64,000 nucleotides of DNA from Tistrella mobilis (GCF_039634785.1 NZ_JBBIAB010000004.1:124001-188000); one strand, 5' to 3'. Counted from the stretch's first letter, positions 51,533 through 60,381 are shown. Numbers and translations: made by a program. Notes: generated from the letters alone by a model not told the origin.

Positions 51533-53388
51533 ATCGCCGCCTTTCTGTGCAGGCGCCCGGCCTGTCTGCCGGCGATCAGCAGGGCGAAGGCGAGGAACGG
51601 AGACACCGGATGCGGCCAGATGGCGAGCGCGATCGCCGTGGGCAGCAGCACCAGATCGAGCCCGCGCCGCCCGGTGAACCGCACCCCCGTCAGCAGCGCC
51701 GGCACCGCAATGACCAAAGCGAGCCCCGCCGCCATGGCATCCAGGATGGCGAGCAGGCCGCCGGTCATGGTCATGCCGGGATAGAGCAGCAGCAGGAAGG
51801 GCACGACATAGGTCACCGCCCCCAGCCGCACCGCCTCTCCGGCGGCCGGCAGCCAGTTGGTGCCGGCAATGCCCGATCCCACGAACACCGCCACGCAGAC
51901 CGGCGGCGTGATCACCGAGATGGTGGCGAAATAGAACACGAAGAGATGCGCCGCCAGCGGGTCGATCCCGGCCGCGGTCATCGCCGGGGCCAGCACGGCG
52001 GCGACCAGCACATAGGCCGCCGTGGTCGGCAGGCCCATGCCCATGATCAGGCAGACGAAGGCCACGATCAGGGCGATGGCGACCACCGAACTGCCCGCCA
52101 GCGTGACGATCAGCGAGGACAGCGTCACCCCGATACCGGTCAGGTTGATCATCGACACCAGCACCTGGGCACCCGCCAGCAGCACGCCGATGATCACCAG
52201 CCCGCGCCCGGCATCGGCCAGACCGTCCAGCACCCGTGCCGCCATCTCCCGCGCCGGAACCCGGCCCAGGCTGGTGGCGATGAAGGCGGCCAACAGGCCG
52301 ACAACGCCATAAAAGGCCGAGGTGGAGGCCGAGCGGCCGAGCAGGATGCCCAGCGCCAGCCCGGCCAGCGCCGCCAGGATCGGCGCCACCCGCCTGAGCG
52401 CCAGAATGTCGCGCCAGGCCGGCATGTCCGCCTCTGGCACCACCGCCAGGCCGCGGCGCAGGGCGACGAAATGCACGGTCACGAAGACCGAGACATAGAA
52501 CAGCACCGCCGGCAGCACCGCCGCCACGATGATGGTGACATAAGAGACGCCCAGGATTTCGGCCATCACGAAGGCCGCCGCCCCCATGATCGGCGGCGCG
52601 ATCTGGCCGCCGGTCGATGCCACCGCCTCTACCGCCGCCGCAAAGGCCCGCGGATAGCCCAGCCGGATCATCATCGGGATGGTGAAATTGCCGGTGGTCG
52701 CGACATTGGCGACGGCCGATCCCGAAATCATGCCGAACAGGCCGCTGGCGATGGTCGCGATCTTGGCCGCCCCGCCCGGCTGGCGGCCGCCCAGGCGGAT
52801 GGCGACATCCATGAAGGCCTGGCCGCCGCCGGTGTGCAGCAGCAGCGCGCCGAACAGAACGAAGGCTGCGATCACCGTGGCGGCAACCCCGGTCAGCATG
52901 CCCCAGATGCCCAGATCGCCCAGGAAGATGGTCTCGGTGACGAAGGCGAGGTCGAAGCCGCGATGGCCCAGCGCCCCGGGCAGAAGATGGCCGCCCAGCG
53001 CATAGGCGAGGCCCAGCGCCACCAGCGCCGGAAAGATGATGCCGACCGTGCGCCGCCCCAGTTCCAGCACCGCCAGCACCAGCCCCGCGGTCAGGATCAT
53101 GTCGAGCGTCGTGGCCCAGGGCAGCGTGGTCATGATCTCGTCGTAGTTCACGACCACATAGCCGCAGGCGGCGATGGTGACCGCCGCAAGGGCAAGGTCC
53201 ACCACCGCCCCGAGCGGCCGCCACGACCGGCCTTCGCCGAGCGGGTGCAGCAGCAGGCCCAGCACCGTGACCAGGGCCAGGAAACAGGCCCGCTGGATCA
53301 GCCCCTCGAAGGCGCCTGCGGCCGCGGTATAGAAGATGAAGGCGCCGACCGCGAGCGCCATCCCCTTGCGAAGGCGGGTCATGGTCAT
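51529..53388 (-). CDS. TRAP transporter fused permease (TAXI type)
   Basis: A 619-residue membrane protein with about 15-18 helices, merging the small (DctQ-like) and large (DctM-like) subunits. The large-subunit part includes GSAVANVATTGNFTIPMMIRLGYP and GMGLPTTAAYVLVAAVLAPAM, which are conserved in fused TRAP permeases. It moves an organic anion into the cytoplasm driven by an ion gradient, fed by the TAXI binding protein encoded 4 bases upstream. Confidence 0.92.
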   Translation of the reverse strand: MTMTRLRKGMALAVGAFIFYTAAAGAFEGLIQRACFLALVTVLGLLLHPLGEGRSWRPLGAVVDLALAAVTIAACGYVVVNYDEIMTTLPWATTLDMILTAGLVLAVLELGRRTVGIIFPALVALGLAYALGGHLLPGALGHRGFDLAFVTETIFLGDLGIWGMLTGVAATVIAAFVLFGALLLHTGGGQAFMDVAIRLGGRQPGGAAKIATIASGLFGMISGSAVANVATTGNFTIPMMIRLGYPRAFAAAVEAVASTGGQIAPPIMGAAAFVMAEILGVSYVTIIVAAVLPAVLFYVSVFVTVHFVALRRGLAVVPEADMPAWRDILALRRVAPILAALAGLALGILLGRSASTSAFYGVVGLLAAFIATSLGRVPAREMAARVLDGLADAGRGLVIIGVLLAGAQVLVSMINLTGIGVTLSSLIVTLAGSSVVAIALIVAFVCLIMGMGLPTTAAYVLVAAVLAPAMTAAGIDPLAAHLFVFYFATISVITPPVCVAVFVGSGIAGTNWLPAAGEAVRLGAVTYVVPFLLLLYPGMTMTGGLLAILDAMAAGLALVIAVPALLTGVRFTGRRGLDLVLLPTAIALAIWPHPVSPFLAFALLIAGRQAGRLHRKAAI

Positions 53389-53392
53389 GGGG

Positions 53393-54382
53393 TCAACGCA
53401 CGGGCTTCAGCCGCTCGGGCAGATCGATGCCGTGTTCGGTGAACCAGCGCGCAGCACCCGGATGCAGCGGCACCGTGCCGTAGGTGAGCGTCATCCGGGC
53501 GAGATCCGCCCCCGCCAGATCGGCCAGCGCATTGGCCTGCACCGTGCGATCCGTCATCACCGCATCGACCATCCGATAGGCCACATCATCCGGCAGGGCG
53601 CTGGTGGCGCCCACCCCCACGCCGAAGCTCCAGGTCGTATAGGCGGGCAGCCCCTCGGCCGCGCCGGCCGGGATATCGACCACCGAGATGTCGGGCATCT
53701 TCGCACGCAGCGTGTCGGCCTGTTCGGGCGTCAGCCCCAGCACCCGGATATCGGTGAAGGTCGCAATGTCCATGGTCGAGGCGTCGAGCTTCTGCCCGGC
53801 GCCCGATTTCACATAGCCGGCGATGCGGTTGTCCTTGATCGCATCGACCATGTCGGTGGTGGAGCCGCGCACGTAATCGGCACTCAGCCCCAGGGTGCGG
53901 AACACCGCTTCGGTGGTCGACTCGGTCGCAGAGCCCTTGATGCCGGGGTTGAAGCGCACGCCCTTAAGCCCGGCCAGCTGCTCGACGCCCGCATCGCTGC
54001 GCACGATCACATTCTGCGGCGCGCCGGTATAGACCCAGAGCAGTTCCAGATCCTGCTTCTTGTCGGCAAAGGCGTTGGTGCCCGCCACCGCATGCTGGGC
54101 GACATTGGTGGTAACCAGGCCCAGATCGATCTGCCCGCGGGCCATGCGGCGGATATTGTCCATGGTGGCGCCGGTCTCGACCACCGAGGCCTTCACCCCC
54201 GGCACCTTCTCGTTCACCAGCTGGCCCACGGCGACGAAATAGCCGTAATGGCTGGATGAGGCAGAGGTGGAGCCGATCAGCAGGTCGGTCTCCGCGGCGG
54301 CCGCAGGCGCTGCACCACCGATCATGGCGGCACTGCCAAGCATCGCTGCACCGGCGACGGTGCAGAGCAACATGGTCTTCAT
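53393..54382 (-). CDS. TAXI family TRAP transporter solute-binding protein
   Basis: 329 residues with a signal peptide (about residues 1-29, ending AAAA-ETD). The mature part starts LLIGSTSASSSHYGYFVAVGQLVNEKVPG, with ETGATMDNIRRMARGQIDLGLVTTN, a typical TAXI (TRAP-associated extracytoplasmic immunogenic) pattern. AGGAC precedes the ATG. First gene of the operon. The ligand is unknown; TAXI proteins often bind glutamate, 2-oxoglutarate or similar acids. Confidence 0.92.
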   Translation of the reverse strand: MKTMLLCTVAGAAMLGSAAMIGGAAPAAAAETDLLIGSTSASSSHYGYFVAVGQLVNEKVPGVKASVVETGATMDNIRRMARGQIDLGLVTTNVAQHAVAGTNAFADKKQDLELLWVYTGAPQNVIVRSDAGVEQLAGLKGVRFNPGIKGSATESTTEAVFRTLGLSADYVRGSTTDMVDAIKDNRIAGYVKSGAGQKLDASTMDIATFTDIRVLGLTPEQADTLRAKMPDISVVDIPAGAAEGLPAYTTWSFGVGVGATSALPDDVAYRMVDAVMTDRTVQANALADLAGADLARMTLTYGTVPLHPGAARWFTEHGIDLPERLKPVR

Positions 54383-54447
54383 CTTGTCCTCCCTGTCCGC
54401 CCCTGTGCATCCGGAGCGCTGGTTTCACTATCGCAATCGGTCACTGT

Positions 54448-54460
54448 TGCAAAAAGTGCA
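54448..54460. promoter_or_regulatory. LysR-type binding motif between TAXI operon and LysR gene
   Basis: TGCAAAAAGTGCA fits the T-N11-A rule for LysR regulators and is nearly palindromic at its ends. A wider TATCGC...GCGATA repeat flanks it. It sits in the 98-base gap between the divergent genes. Confidence 0.5.
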
Positions 54461-54480
54461 TTTCCAGCGATAATTGATGC

Positions 54481-55398
54481 ATGGCATGCAACATTCCGGA
54501 CTTCGACGATTTCCAGGCGGTGCTGGCGGTCCATCGCAGCGGGTCGTTCCGCGGCGCGGCCGAGAGCATCGGCCTGTCGCCCTCGGCCCTCTCGCGCCAG
54601 ATCGGCGCGCTGGAGGCGAAGCTGGGGGCCCGGCTGTTCGATCGCGACACCCGCAACCTCACCACCACCGCGGCCGGCGCGGTGGTGGTGAACGTGGCCG
54701 AACGGATGGTCAATCTGGCGCTCGACGGCATGGCCGAGGTCGAGGCGCATCTGGCCGCGCGGCGCGGGCGGCTGACCATTGCCGGCCTGCCATCGGTCAC
54801 CGCCGGCCTGCTGCCGGGCCTGTTGAAAACCTTCTCCGCCGCCCATCCCGGGCTCGACCTGCGGATCATCGACGCGCTTTCGGGCAGCGTGATCGAAGCG
54901 GTGGAGGCGGGGCTCGCCGATATCGGCTTCACCGCCGGTACGGTCTCCACCCGCAGCCGGCTGTCCTTTCATCCGCTGCTCGACGATGATTTTCTGGCGG
55001 TCGGCACCGCCGACGGGCCGCTGGCGGAAGATCGGCCCTATGCCTGGGCCGAGCTGATCGACATGCCCTTCATCGCCATGGCCGAAGGCACCAGCGTGCG
55101 GGAGCTGATCAACGGCGCCTGCATGCGCCAGGGCCGGGTCCTGGCGCCGCGTTTCGACGTCGCGCATCTGGCGACCGCCGGCGCGCTGGTGGCCGAAGGG
55201 CTGGGCATCACCGCCCTGCCCCGGCTGACCCTGCCGGTGCTGCACACGAAAGATCTGGTGCTGCGCCCGATCCCCGATTTCGGCGCCACCCGGCTGATCG
55301 GCCTGGTCTGGCGGGCGGGGCACTCGCTCTCACCCGCCGCCCAGGCCTTCCTCGGCCATGTCCGCACCCATGTCAGGGCGCGGACGGCGCGCCCATAG
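54481..55398 (+). CDS. LysR family transcriptional regulator
   Basis: A 305-residue protein. The winged helix-turn-helix occupies about residues 7-65 (FDDFQAVLAVHRSGSFRGAAESIGLSPSALSRQIGALEAKLGARLFDR). The effector domain follows (RLTIAGLPSVTAGLLPGLLKTF onward). Divergent from the TAXI-TRAP operon with a shared LysR motif, so it probably activates that operon in response to the imported acid. Confidence 0.9.
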   Translation: MACNIPDFDDFQAVLAVHRSGSFRGAAESIGLSPSALSRQIGALEAKLGARLFDRDTRNLTTTAAGAVVVNVAERMVNLALDGMAEVEAHLAARRGRLTIAGLPSVTAGLLPGLLKTFSAAHPGLDLRIIDALSGSVIEAVEAGLADIGFTAGTVSTRSRLSFHPLLDDDFLAVGTADGPLAEDRPYAWAELIDMPFIAMAEGTSVRELINGACMRQGRVLAPRFDVAHLATAGALVAEGLGITALPRLTLPVLHTKDLVLRPIPDFGATRLIGLVWRAGHSLSPAAQAFLGHVRTHVRARTARP

Positions 55399-55434
55399 CG
55401 CCCCCAATCCCCGGCATATCAGATCCCGGGCGTC

Positions 55435-56949
55435 TCAGATTCCGGGCGCCGCCTCGTCCAGCCGGGCGCGGATCCGCGCGGCCAGGGCCTGCACCTCGGC
55501 CAGCCTTGCGGCATAGGCGGCGGCGGCAGCGGCGATGTCGGCGCCGCAATGCGGGCAGTCGGTCTCGTGCGGCCAGACATATTCATGGCAGGACCGGCAG
55601 AGATCCAGATGCGGCGGAATGCGGCCCCGGGCGCCGGCGGCGCGGGCGGAATCGTCATCGTCTTCGGGCGCGATATGCACCGGCCGGCTGTCGGTGGCGG
55701 AAAAACCCGGCAGGCGATCCAACGGCAGGGCCGCCAGCTCCTCGGGCGGGATCGCCTCTTCGATCAGCGCGAATTCGCCGACCGCGAAGCTTTCGGGCCC
55801 GGCCTCGCGGATCTTCACCACCCGTTCGCGGCGACCCTTTTTCGCCAGATCGCGCACCCGGTAATGGCAATAGGGGTTGTTGCCCCGCCGGCCCAGCAGC
55901 GAATCCGAGGTCCAGGTACAGCCGGCGCGGCAGACATCGGCGTAATAGCAGCTGCGGCAATAGCCCCAGAGATCCTTCTCCACCGATCGGGTGCGACCGA
56001 AGGCCATCGCCTCCTGGTTCCGCCAGATGTCGTCGAGCGCGAGATCACGGATATTGCCGGCGGCATAGCCGTGCGTCGCCAGCGACGGGCAGCCCTTGAT
56101 GGTGCCGTCGGCCTCGATGCCGATCACGTTCTGGCCGGCGGCGCAGCCAGTCCAGTGCACCGCTTCGTTCCCGAAGCCGCGCCAGAGCGATTCATAGGGG
56201 CCGAAATAGCCGATATTATTGCCGACCACCATGGTCAGCCCGCGCCTTGCCCCCTCGCGATACAGCCGGGCCAGAAGCGGCATCAGCTCGATCAGCCGAT
56301 AAGGTTGCAGCAGGATGTCGGGGTTGTCGACCGCATTGCCCATGGCGACGGTCATCTGGATCTGCCAATGGGTGGCGCCGGCCGCGATGATCCGGTCCAT
56401 CAGCTCGGGCAGATCCTCCATGGTCTCGGCGCCGATCTGGGTGTTGACCGAAATGCTGAGCCCGGCCGCCTTCGCGCGGGTCAGCGCCGACATCGCCTGA
56501 TCGAAGGATCCGGGCACCCCGCGCAGCCGGTCGTGCAGCGGCGCCAGCCCGTCGATCGACACGCCGATGCCGTTGATGCCGGCGGCGATCGCCGCCTCCA
56601 GGCGCTTGTCGGTCAGGTTGCGGCCGCCGGTCTGGATCAGGCAGAGGATGCCATGGGCGCGCACGCGGGCCAGGATCTCCAGCCAGTCGCGGCGCAGATA
56701 GGCCTCGCCGCCGATCAGCGTCACCTCGCGCGTGCCCAGCCGGGCCATCTGGTCGACCAGATCCAGGCATTCGGCGGTGCTGAGCTCGCCCTTGCGGACA
56801 TGGCCGGCGCGCGATCCGCAATGCTGGCACTTCAGATTGCAGGCCAGCGTGATCTCCCACACCACATGGACGGGAACCAGATCGACGATGTCGTCCAGGC
56901 TGCGGGCGCGGGGGATGGCGCGCTCCGCCGGGGTCTGACCATCGGGCAT
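55435..56949 (-). CDS. Radical SAM/SPASM protein, probable peptide maturase
   Basis: 504 residues from the ATG at 56949, which has a GGAGG ribosome site 7 bases away; the frame opens earlier, at 57024. The radical SAM CxxxCxxC cluster site is Cys37, Cys41 and Cys44 (ACNLKCQHC), followed by LIGGEAYLRRDW and GVSIDGL. The C-terminal half has the SPASM pattern: CAAGQNVIGIEADGTIKGC, then CRSCYYADVCRAGCTW and PYCHYR, which bind auxiliary iron-sulfur clusters. The last ~50 residues hold a rubredoxin-like C-x2-C ... C-x2-C site (CRSCHEYVW ... CPHCG). Such enzymes install carbon-sulfur, carbon-carbon or other crosslinks on peptides. The three small genes upstream are the likely substrates. Confidence 0.9.
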   Translation of the reverse strand: MPDGQTPAERAIPRARSLDDIVDLVPVHVVWEITLACNLKCQHCGSRAGHVRKGELSTAECLDLVDQMARLGTREVTLIGGEAYLRRDWLEILARVRAHGILCLIQTGGRNLTDKRLEAAIAAGINGIGVSIDGLAPLHDRLRGVPGSFDQAMSALTRAKAAGLSISVNTQIGAETMEDLPELMDRIIAAGATHWQIQMTVAMGNAVDNPDILLQPYRLIELMPLLARLYREGARRGLTMVVGNNIGYFGPYESLWRGFGNEAVHWTGCAAGQNVIGIEADGTIKGCPSLATHGYAAGNIRDLALDDIWRNQEAMAFGRTRSVEKDLWGYCRSCYYADVCRAGCTWTSDSLLGRRGNNPYCHYRVRDLAKKGRRERVVKIREAGPESFAVGEFALIEEAIPPEELAALPLDRLPGFSATDSRPVHIAPEDDDDSARAAGARGRIPPHLDLCRSCHEYVWPHETDCPHCGADIAAAAAAYAARLAEVQALAARIRARLDEAAPGI

Positions 56950-56996
56950 GCAGGCACCTCCGACACTCCGGGGCAAACGGCAATCTGATGCAGGTC

Positions 56997-57039
56997 GGTT
57001 CCCCGGCCGGCCGGCGGGGTGCATGCCGGCCGGGGAACC
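56997..57039 (-). terminator. Strong hairpin between precursor genes and the radical SAM gene
   Basis: A perfect 14-bp stem (56997-57010 with 57026-57039) lies between the last small gene and the radical SAM start, without a T-run. It may cut read-through or stabilise the upstream message, giving more peptide than enzyme. Confidence 0.5.
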
Positions 57040-57059
57040 ACCGGGACCGATCCGGGGCC

Positions 57060-57263
57060 TCAGCCCCGCTTCAGCCCGGCATGGGCGGCACGGGCCGCCG
57101 CCAGCGCGACACGGATATCGCCCTGCTGGCGGTTCTGGGTCTCGGCCGCAGCCAGCGTCGCCTTCAACACCCCCAGATCGCCGCTGACGATCGCAGCGCG
57201 CACACTGGGGCCATAAAGCGCACTCACCATTGCGGTGGCGCCGTCGGACGTCTTGTCGACCAT
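57060..57263 (-). CDS. Small GD-motif peptide C (possible precursor of the radical SAM enzyme)
   Basis: 67 residues, with GGGAGA before the ATG at 57263. It carries ALYGPSVRAAIVSGDLGVLK and then TLAAAETQNRQQGDIRVALAAAR. This helical pattern (Y-G, SGD-L, LK, A-E, GD-I) recurs in the next two proteins and resembles the DUF1843 family as I remember it. No Cys. Last of the three small genes and nearest the radical SAM gene. That it is modified is inferred from context. Confidence 0.75.
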   Translation of the reverse strand: MVDKTSDGATAMVSALYGPSVRAAIVSGDLGVLKATLAAAETQNRQQGDIRVALAAARAAHAGLKRG

Positions 57264-57286
57264 GGCGTTTCTCCCGCCCGCGGCGC

Positions 57287-57502
57287 TCAGCGTTCCAGCT
57301 TGGCGATCTCGGTCTTCAGCTGTTCGATCAGCGACGGCAGGTCGCCATACTTCTCCAGATAGGCTTCCGCCTGGCAGATCAGGCTGTCCAGCTCATCCAC
57401 ATCGTTGCGGGCCACCGCGGCATGCAGGGTGGCGGCATAAAGCGGGATCGGGTGAGGCTGCGGCGACGCCGCATAAAGGGGGCGGCCGACGGACTCGCTC
57501 AT
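57287..57502 (-). CDS. Small GD-motif peptide B (possible precursor of the radical SAM enzyme)
   Basis: 71 residues, with AAGGAG before the ATG at 57502. The core is PIPLYAATLHAAVARNDVDELDSL, then ICQAEAYLEKYGDLPSLIEQLK and EIAKLER. This is the best match of the three to a DUF1843-type sequence (GD-L followed by a helix ending in AKLE). It has one Cys (in ICQAEA), which the other two lack. 23 bases separate it from the next gene. Confidence 0.78.
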   Translation of the reverse strand: MSESVGRPLYAASPQPHPIPLYAATLHAAVARNDVDELDSLICQAEAYLEKYGDLPSLIEQLKTEIAKLER

Positions 57503-57571
57503 CTTCGGTCTCCTTCGACTGGGTCACGATCCGGTCATGGATCGCGCGGCAAAATCACGTGCCGGGCCTGA

Positions 57572-57760
57572 TCAGGCCTTGGACGTGCGGGCGTTCGCCA
57601 GCTGGGCGCGGGCGGCCGAAACCGCCGAGCGCACATCGCCGTCCCGGGCATAGAGTTCCTGGGCAAGCGACAGCGCCACCTTCAGCGCATCGACATTGCC
57701 ACTGGCCATCGCCGTGCGGATGGCGACGCCATAGGGCGTAATGGGGGTAAATTCGGTCAC
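57572..57760 (-). CDS. Small GD-motif peptide A (possible precursor of the radical SAM enzyme)
   Basis: 62 residues, with AGGGAGG before the ATG at 57760. The core is ITPYGVAIRTAMASGNVDALK, then SLAQELYARDGDVRSAVSAARAQL. It is colinear with peptides B and C. First gene of the four-gene set, 69 bases before peptide B. No signal peptide and no Gly-Gly leader-cleavage site. Confidence 0.75.
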   Translation of the reverse strand: MTEFTPITPYGVAIRTAMASGNVDALKVALSLAQELYARDGDVRSAVSAARAQLANARTSKA

Positions 57761-58112
57761 GGTAACCTCCCTGCCGGTTGACGCAGGTCAGGCCGGGGCG
57801 CCCAGGGTCCCTGCCGGCCCGTCCTGGCGCAGACACCCGCCCCAGACGCCCCGCAGATCACGCCTCTGCCACCATGCGTATGAATATGTACGCACAGAAA
57901 CGCGCTTAAGGCGAGTCGATTCCGATGCAAAACGCAGAGGTTGCGCCGACCGGCCAGCGCTGCCGGACAAGCCACAACCATCGGGCATGACAAAGCCCAT
58001 GGCCGGGGACGTGGCCGCCGGCCATGGGGTCGGTTCAGATTCTGGAGGTCGGTTCAGGCGGCCCTGTGGGGTGCGACCGGAAGCCGGCCGGCGCCGGTGG
58101 ATCAGCCTGCGA
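57761..58112 (-). promoter_or_regulatory. Upstream region of the peptide/radical SAM operon with inverted repeat
   Basis: The gene-free stretch between the operon and the CRISPR array. TGCGTA (57875-57880) and TACGCA (57889-57894) form an inverted repeat around ATG-rich TGAATATG. This is a candidate operator or promoter element for the peptide operon. Nothing else stands out. Confidence 0.4.
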
Positions 58113-60114
58113 GTTTCAATCCACGCCCCCCCGCGGGGTGCGACGCCGGCAAGTCCTCGGGGATGTCGATCACAACCGGTTTCAATCCACGCACCCCCGC
58201 GGGGTGCGACTGGCAGCTATGGGCCGAATTGACCGGAAAGACTGTTTCAATCCACGCACCCCCGCGGGGTGCGACTGGGTCGACCTGGGACGCCGACGTC
58301 GGCGCCTCGTTTCAATCCACGCACCCCCGCGGGGTGCGACCCTGCTCATCCAGCGCGGGCTGCTCAAGCAGGAGTTTCAATCCACGCACCCCCGCGGGGT
58401 GCGACATCTGAAGGTTCGCCAGCATGACGCAGAGCTGACCGTTTCAATCCACGCACCCCCGCGGGGTGCGACACAGCTGCGGACAGGCGACTCTCTGCTG
58501 TGGCGCGTTTCAATCCACGCACCCCCGCGGGGTGCGACCCGGATCGGCGTCCGCGTTTTCCCAAGCGACCTGTTTCAATCCACGCACCCCCGCGGGGTGC
58601 GACGTGCGGGTTATCAGGCTGTCGGACTACACGGCCGTTTCAATCCACGCACCCCCGCGGGGTGCGACCTGTCGAGCCTGACCGCGCGGATGGGGGCCGC
58701 GGTTTCAATCCACGCACCCCCGCGGGGTGCGACGTATTCGACTGCGGCACACGCCTTGTCCGTCTCAGTTTCAATCCACGCACCCCCGCGGGGTGCGACG
58801 CCGTGATCGGGGATCTCGGATGGCGGGTCGCTGTTTCAATCCACGCACCCCCGCGGGGTGCGACAAGCGGGCTTCCTGCCTCCCCTATGGGAGACTTAAT
58901 GTTTCAATCCACGCACCCCCGCGGGGTGCGACTAGCCCAAGTCTGCCGCCGCCGCCCCGCCCGTGCGTTTCAATCCACGCACCCCCGCGGGGTGCGACAT
59001 CGTAACCATTCGTTCCCGTGGGTGGGTGTCAGTTTCAATCCACGCACCCCCGCGGGGTGCGACAGGCGGATGAAGCTGAGGGCGACCCCGAAGATGACGT
59101 TTCAATCCACGCACCCCCGCGGGGTGCGACCGAGGATCTTCATCTGCCCGGCCGAGCTTTTCACGTTTCAATCCACGCACCCCCGCGGGGTGCGACTGGT
59201 GACGACCATCGGCGCGTACACGTCTCGCCAGGTTTCAATCCACGCACCCCCGCGGGGTGCGACGCGGGAGACCGTGCAGCTGATCGTCCGAAGCCTGGTT
59301 TCAATCCACGCACCCCCGCGGGGTGCGACCCCTGCGCCTACCGTTCGTCCGCGAAACTGCTGTTTCAATCCACGCACCCCCGCGGGGTGCGACTGCTTCA
59401 GCACGCTTCTGTGCTCACTGCGGCGCAGTTTCAATCCACGCACCCCCGCGGGGTGCGACCGGCGCGCCGTGCCGAAATCCTGCTGCGCACCGGTTTCAAT
59501 CCACGCACCCCCGCGGGGTGCGACTCAATGTCTTCCAGGAGGGTCGCGGGGATGCCCGGTTTCAATCCACGCACCCCCGCGGGGTGCGACCCGGAGACGG
59601 CAGCATATTGCTGCGTCGCATGCGTTTCAATCCACGCACCCCCGCGGGGTGCGACCGCCGACGAAGCTGGGATCCGTCGACTTGACGGCGTTTCAATCCA
59701 CGCACCCCCGCGGGGTGCGACCCGGGTCACCCGCCGAGGCGGCCAACAACTTTAAGTTTCAATCCACGCACCCCCGCGGGGTGCGACGGGGCAGATCGAA
59801 CCCGTGAAGCCCGCGCGGGCGTTTCAATCCACGCACCCCCGCGGGGTGCGACCCCCTTCGATCCTGCCGCCCAATTCGACCCGGCTCGTTTCAATCCACG
59901 CACCCCCGCGGGGTGCGACATAGAGTGGATCGACCCGGTCCCCGGACCGGGCGTTTCAATCCACGCACCCCCGCGGGGTGCGACGGGGATCTCCACGCCC
60001 CCGCCGGCAGCGGAAACGTTTCAATCCACGCACCCCCGCGGGGTGCGACCCCGACATCAGAGAGCACCGGGCTATTCGTCCCGTTTCAATCCACGCACCC
60101 CCGCGGGGTGCGAC
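58113..60114 (-). CRISPR. CRISPR array, type I-C-like repeat, 31 repeats and 30 spacers
   Basis: A 32-base repeat (starting GTTTCAATCCACGC and ending CGCGGGGTGCGAC on the plus strand) occurs 31 times with 33-36-base unique spacers. Read on the minus strand it begins GTCGCACC and ends ATTGAAAC, the usual type I-C form, so the array is probably transcribed leftward. The leftmost repeat (58113-58144) has a base change (CGCCCC for CGCACC), the usual mark of the leader-distal end, so the leader should lie to the right, beyond 60114. The internal CACCCC/GGGGTG palindrome gives the crRNA stem. No cas gene is in the window on either side. Confidence 0.97.
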
Positions 60115-60381
60115 CTACCCCTCTTCAATACCCTGATTCGGCGCGGAAAAAAAGCCGGTTTGCGCGAACCTCATGGCCGACCATGCCGATGCGTGTGCGT
60201 CATGTCATTGCAAAATGCATGCGCTTGATAAATATGGAAAATCTGCACTGCGAACCTCCCGGGGTTTTTACGTGTGCTTGGGGTTCGCGCAAAGCCTGTG
60301 GGGATCAGTCTGCCAGAAAGGCGGGGTGGCGTCATCTTTGATGGCGGCCGGGGCTGTCGGCGCTTGACGGGCGGGCGGGGA
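60115..60381 (-). promoter_or_regulatory. Probable CRISPR leader region with a 12-base inverted repeat
   Basis: A relatively AT-rich stretch at the predicted leader end of the array. TTTGCGCGAACC (60159-60170) is exactly complementary to GGTTCGCGCAAA (60282-60293), 111 bases away. A-runs (60147-60153) are also present. I see no gene here. Confidence 0.45.

Noticed and set aside
51547..53442. Plus-strand frame of 631 codons opposite the TRAP permease
   Set aside because: Hydrophilic Gln/His/Arg-rich mirror of a membrane protein; no domain.
58024..59807. Plus-strand frames of 260 and 435 codons with a repeated FNPRTPAGCD or QSTHPRGVR motif
   Set aside because: These are translations of the CRISPR repeats, not proteins.
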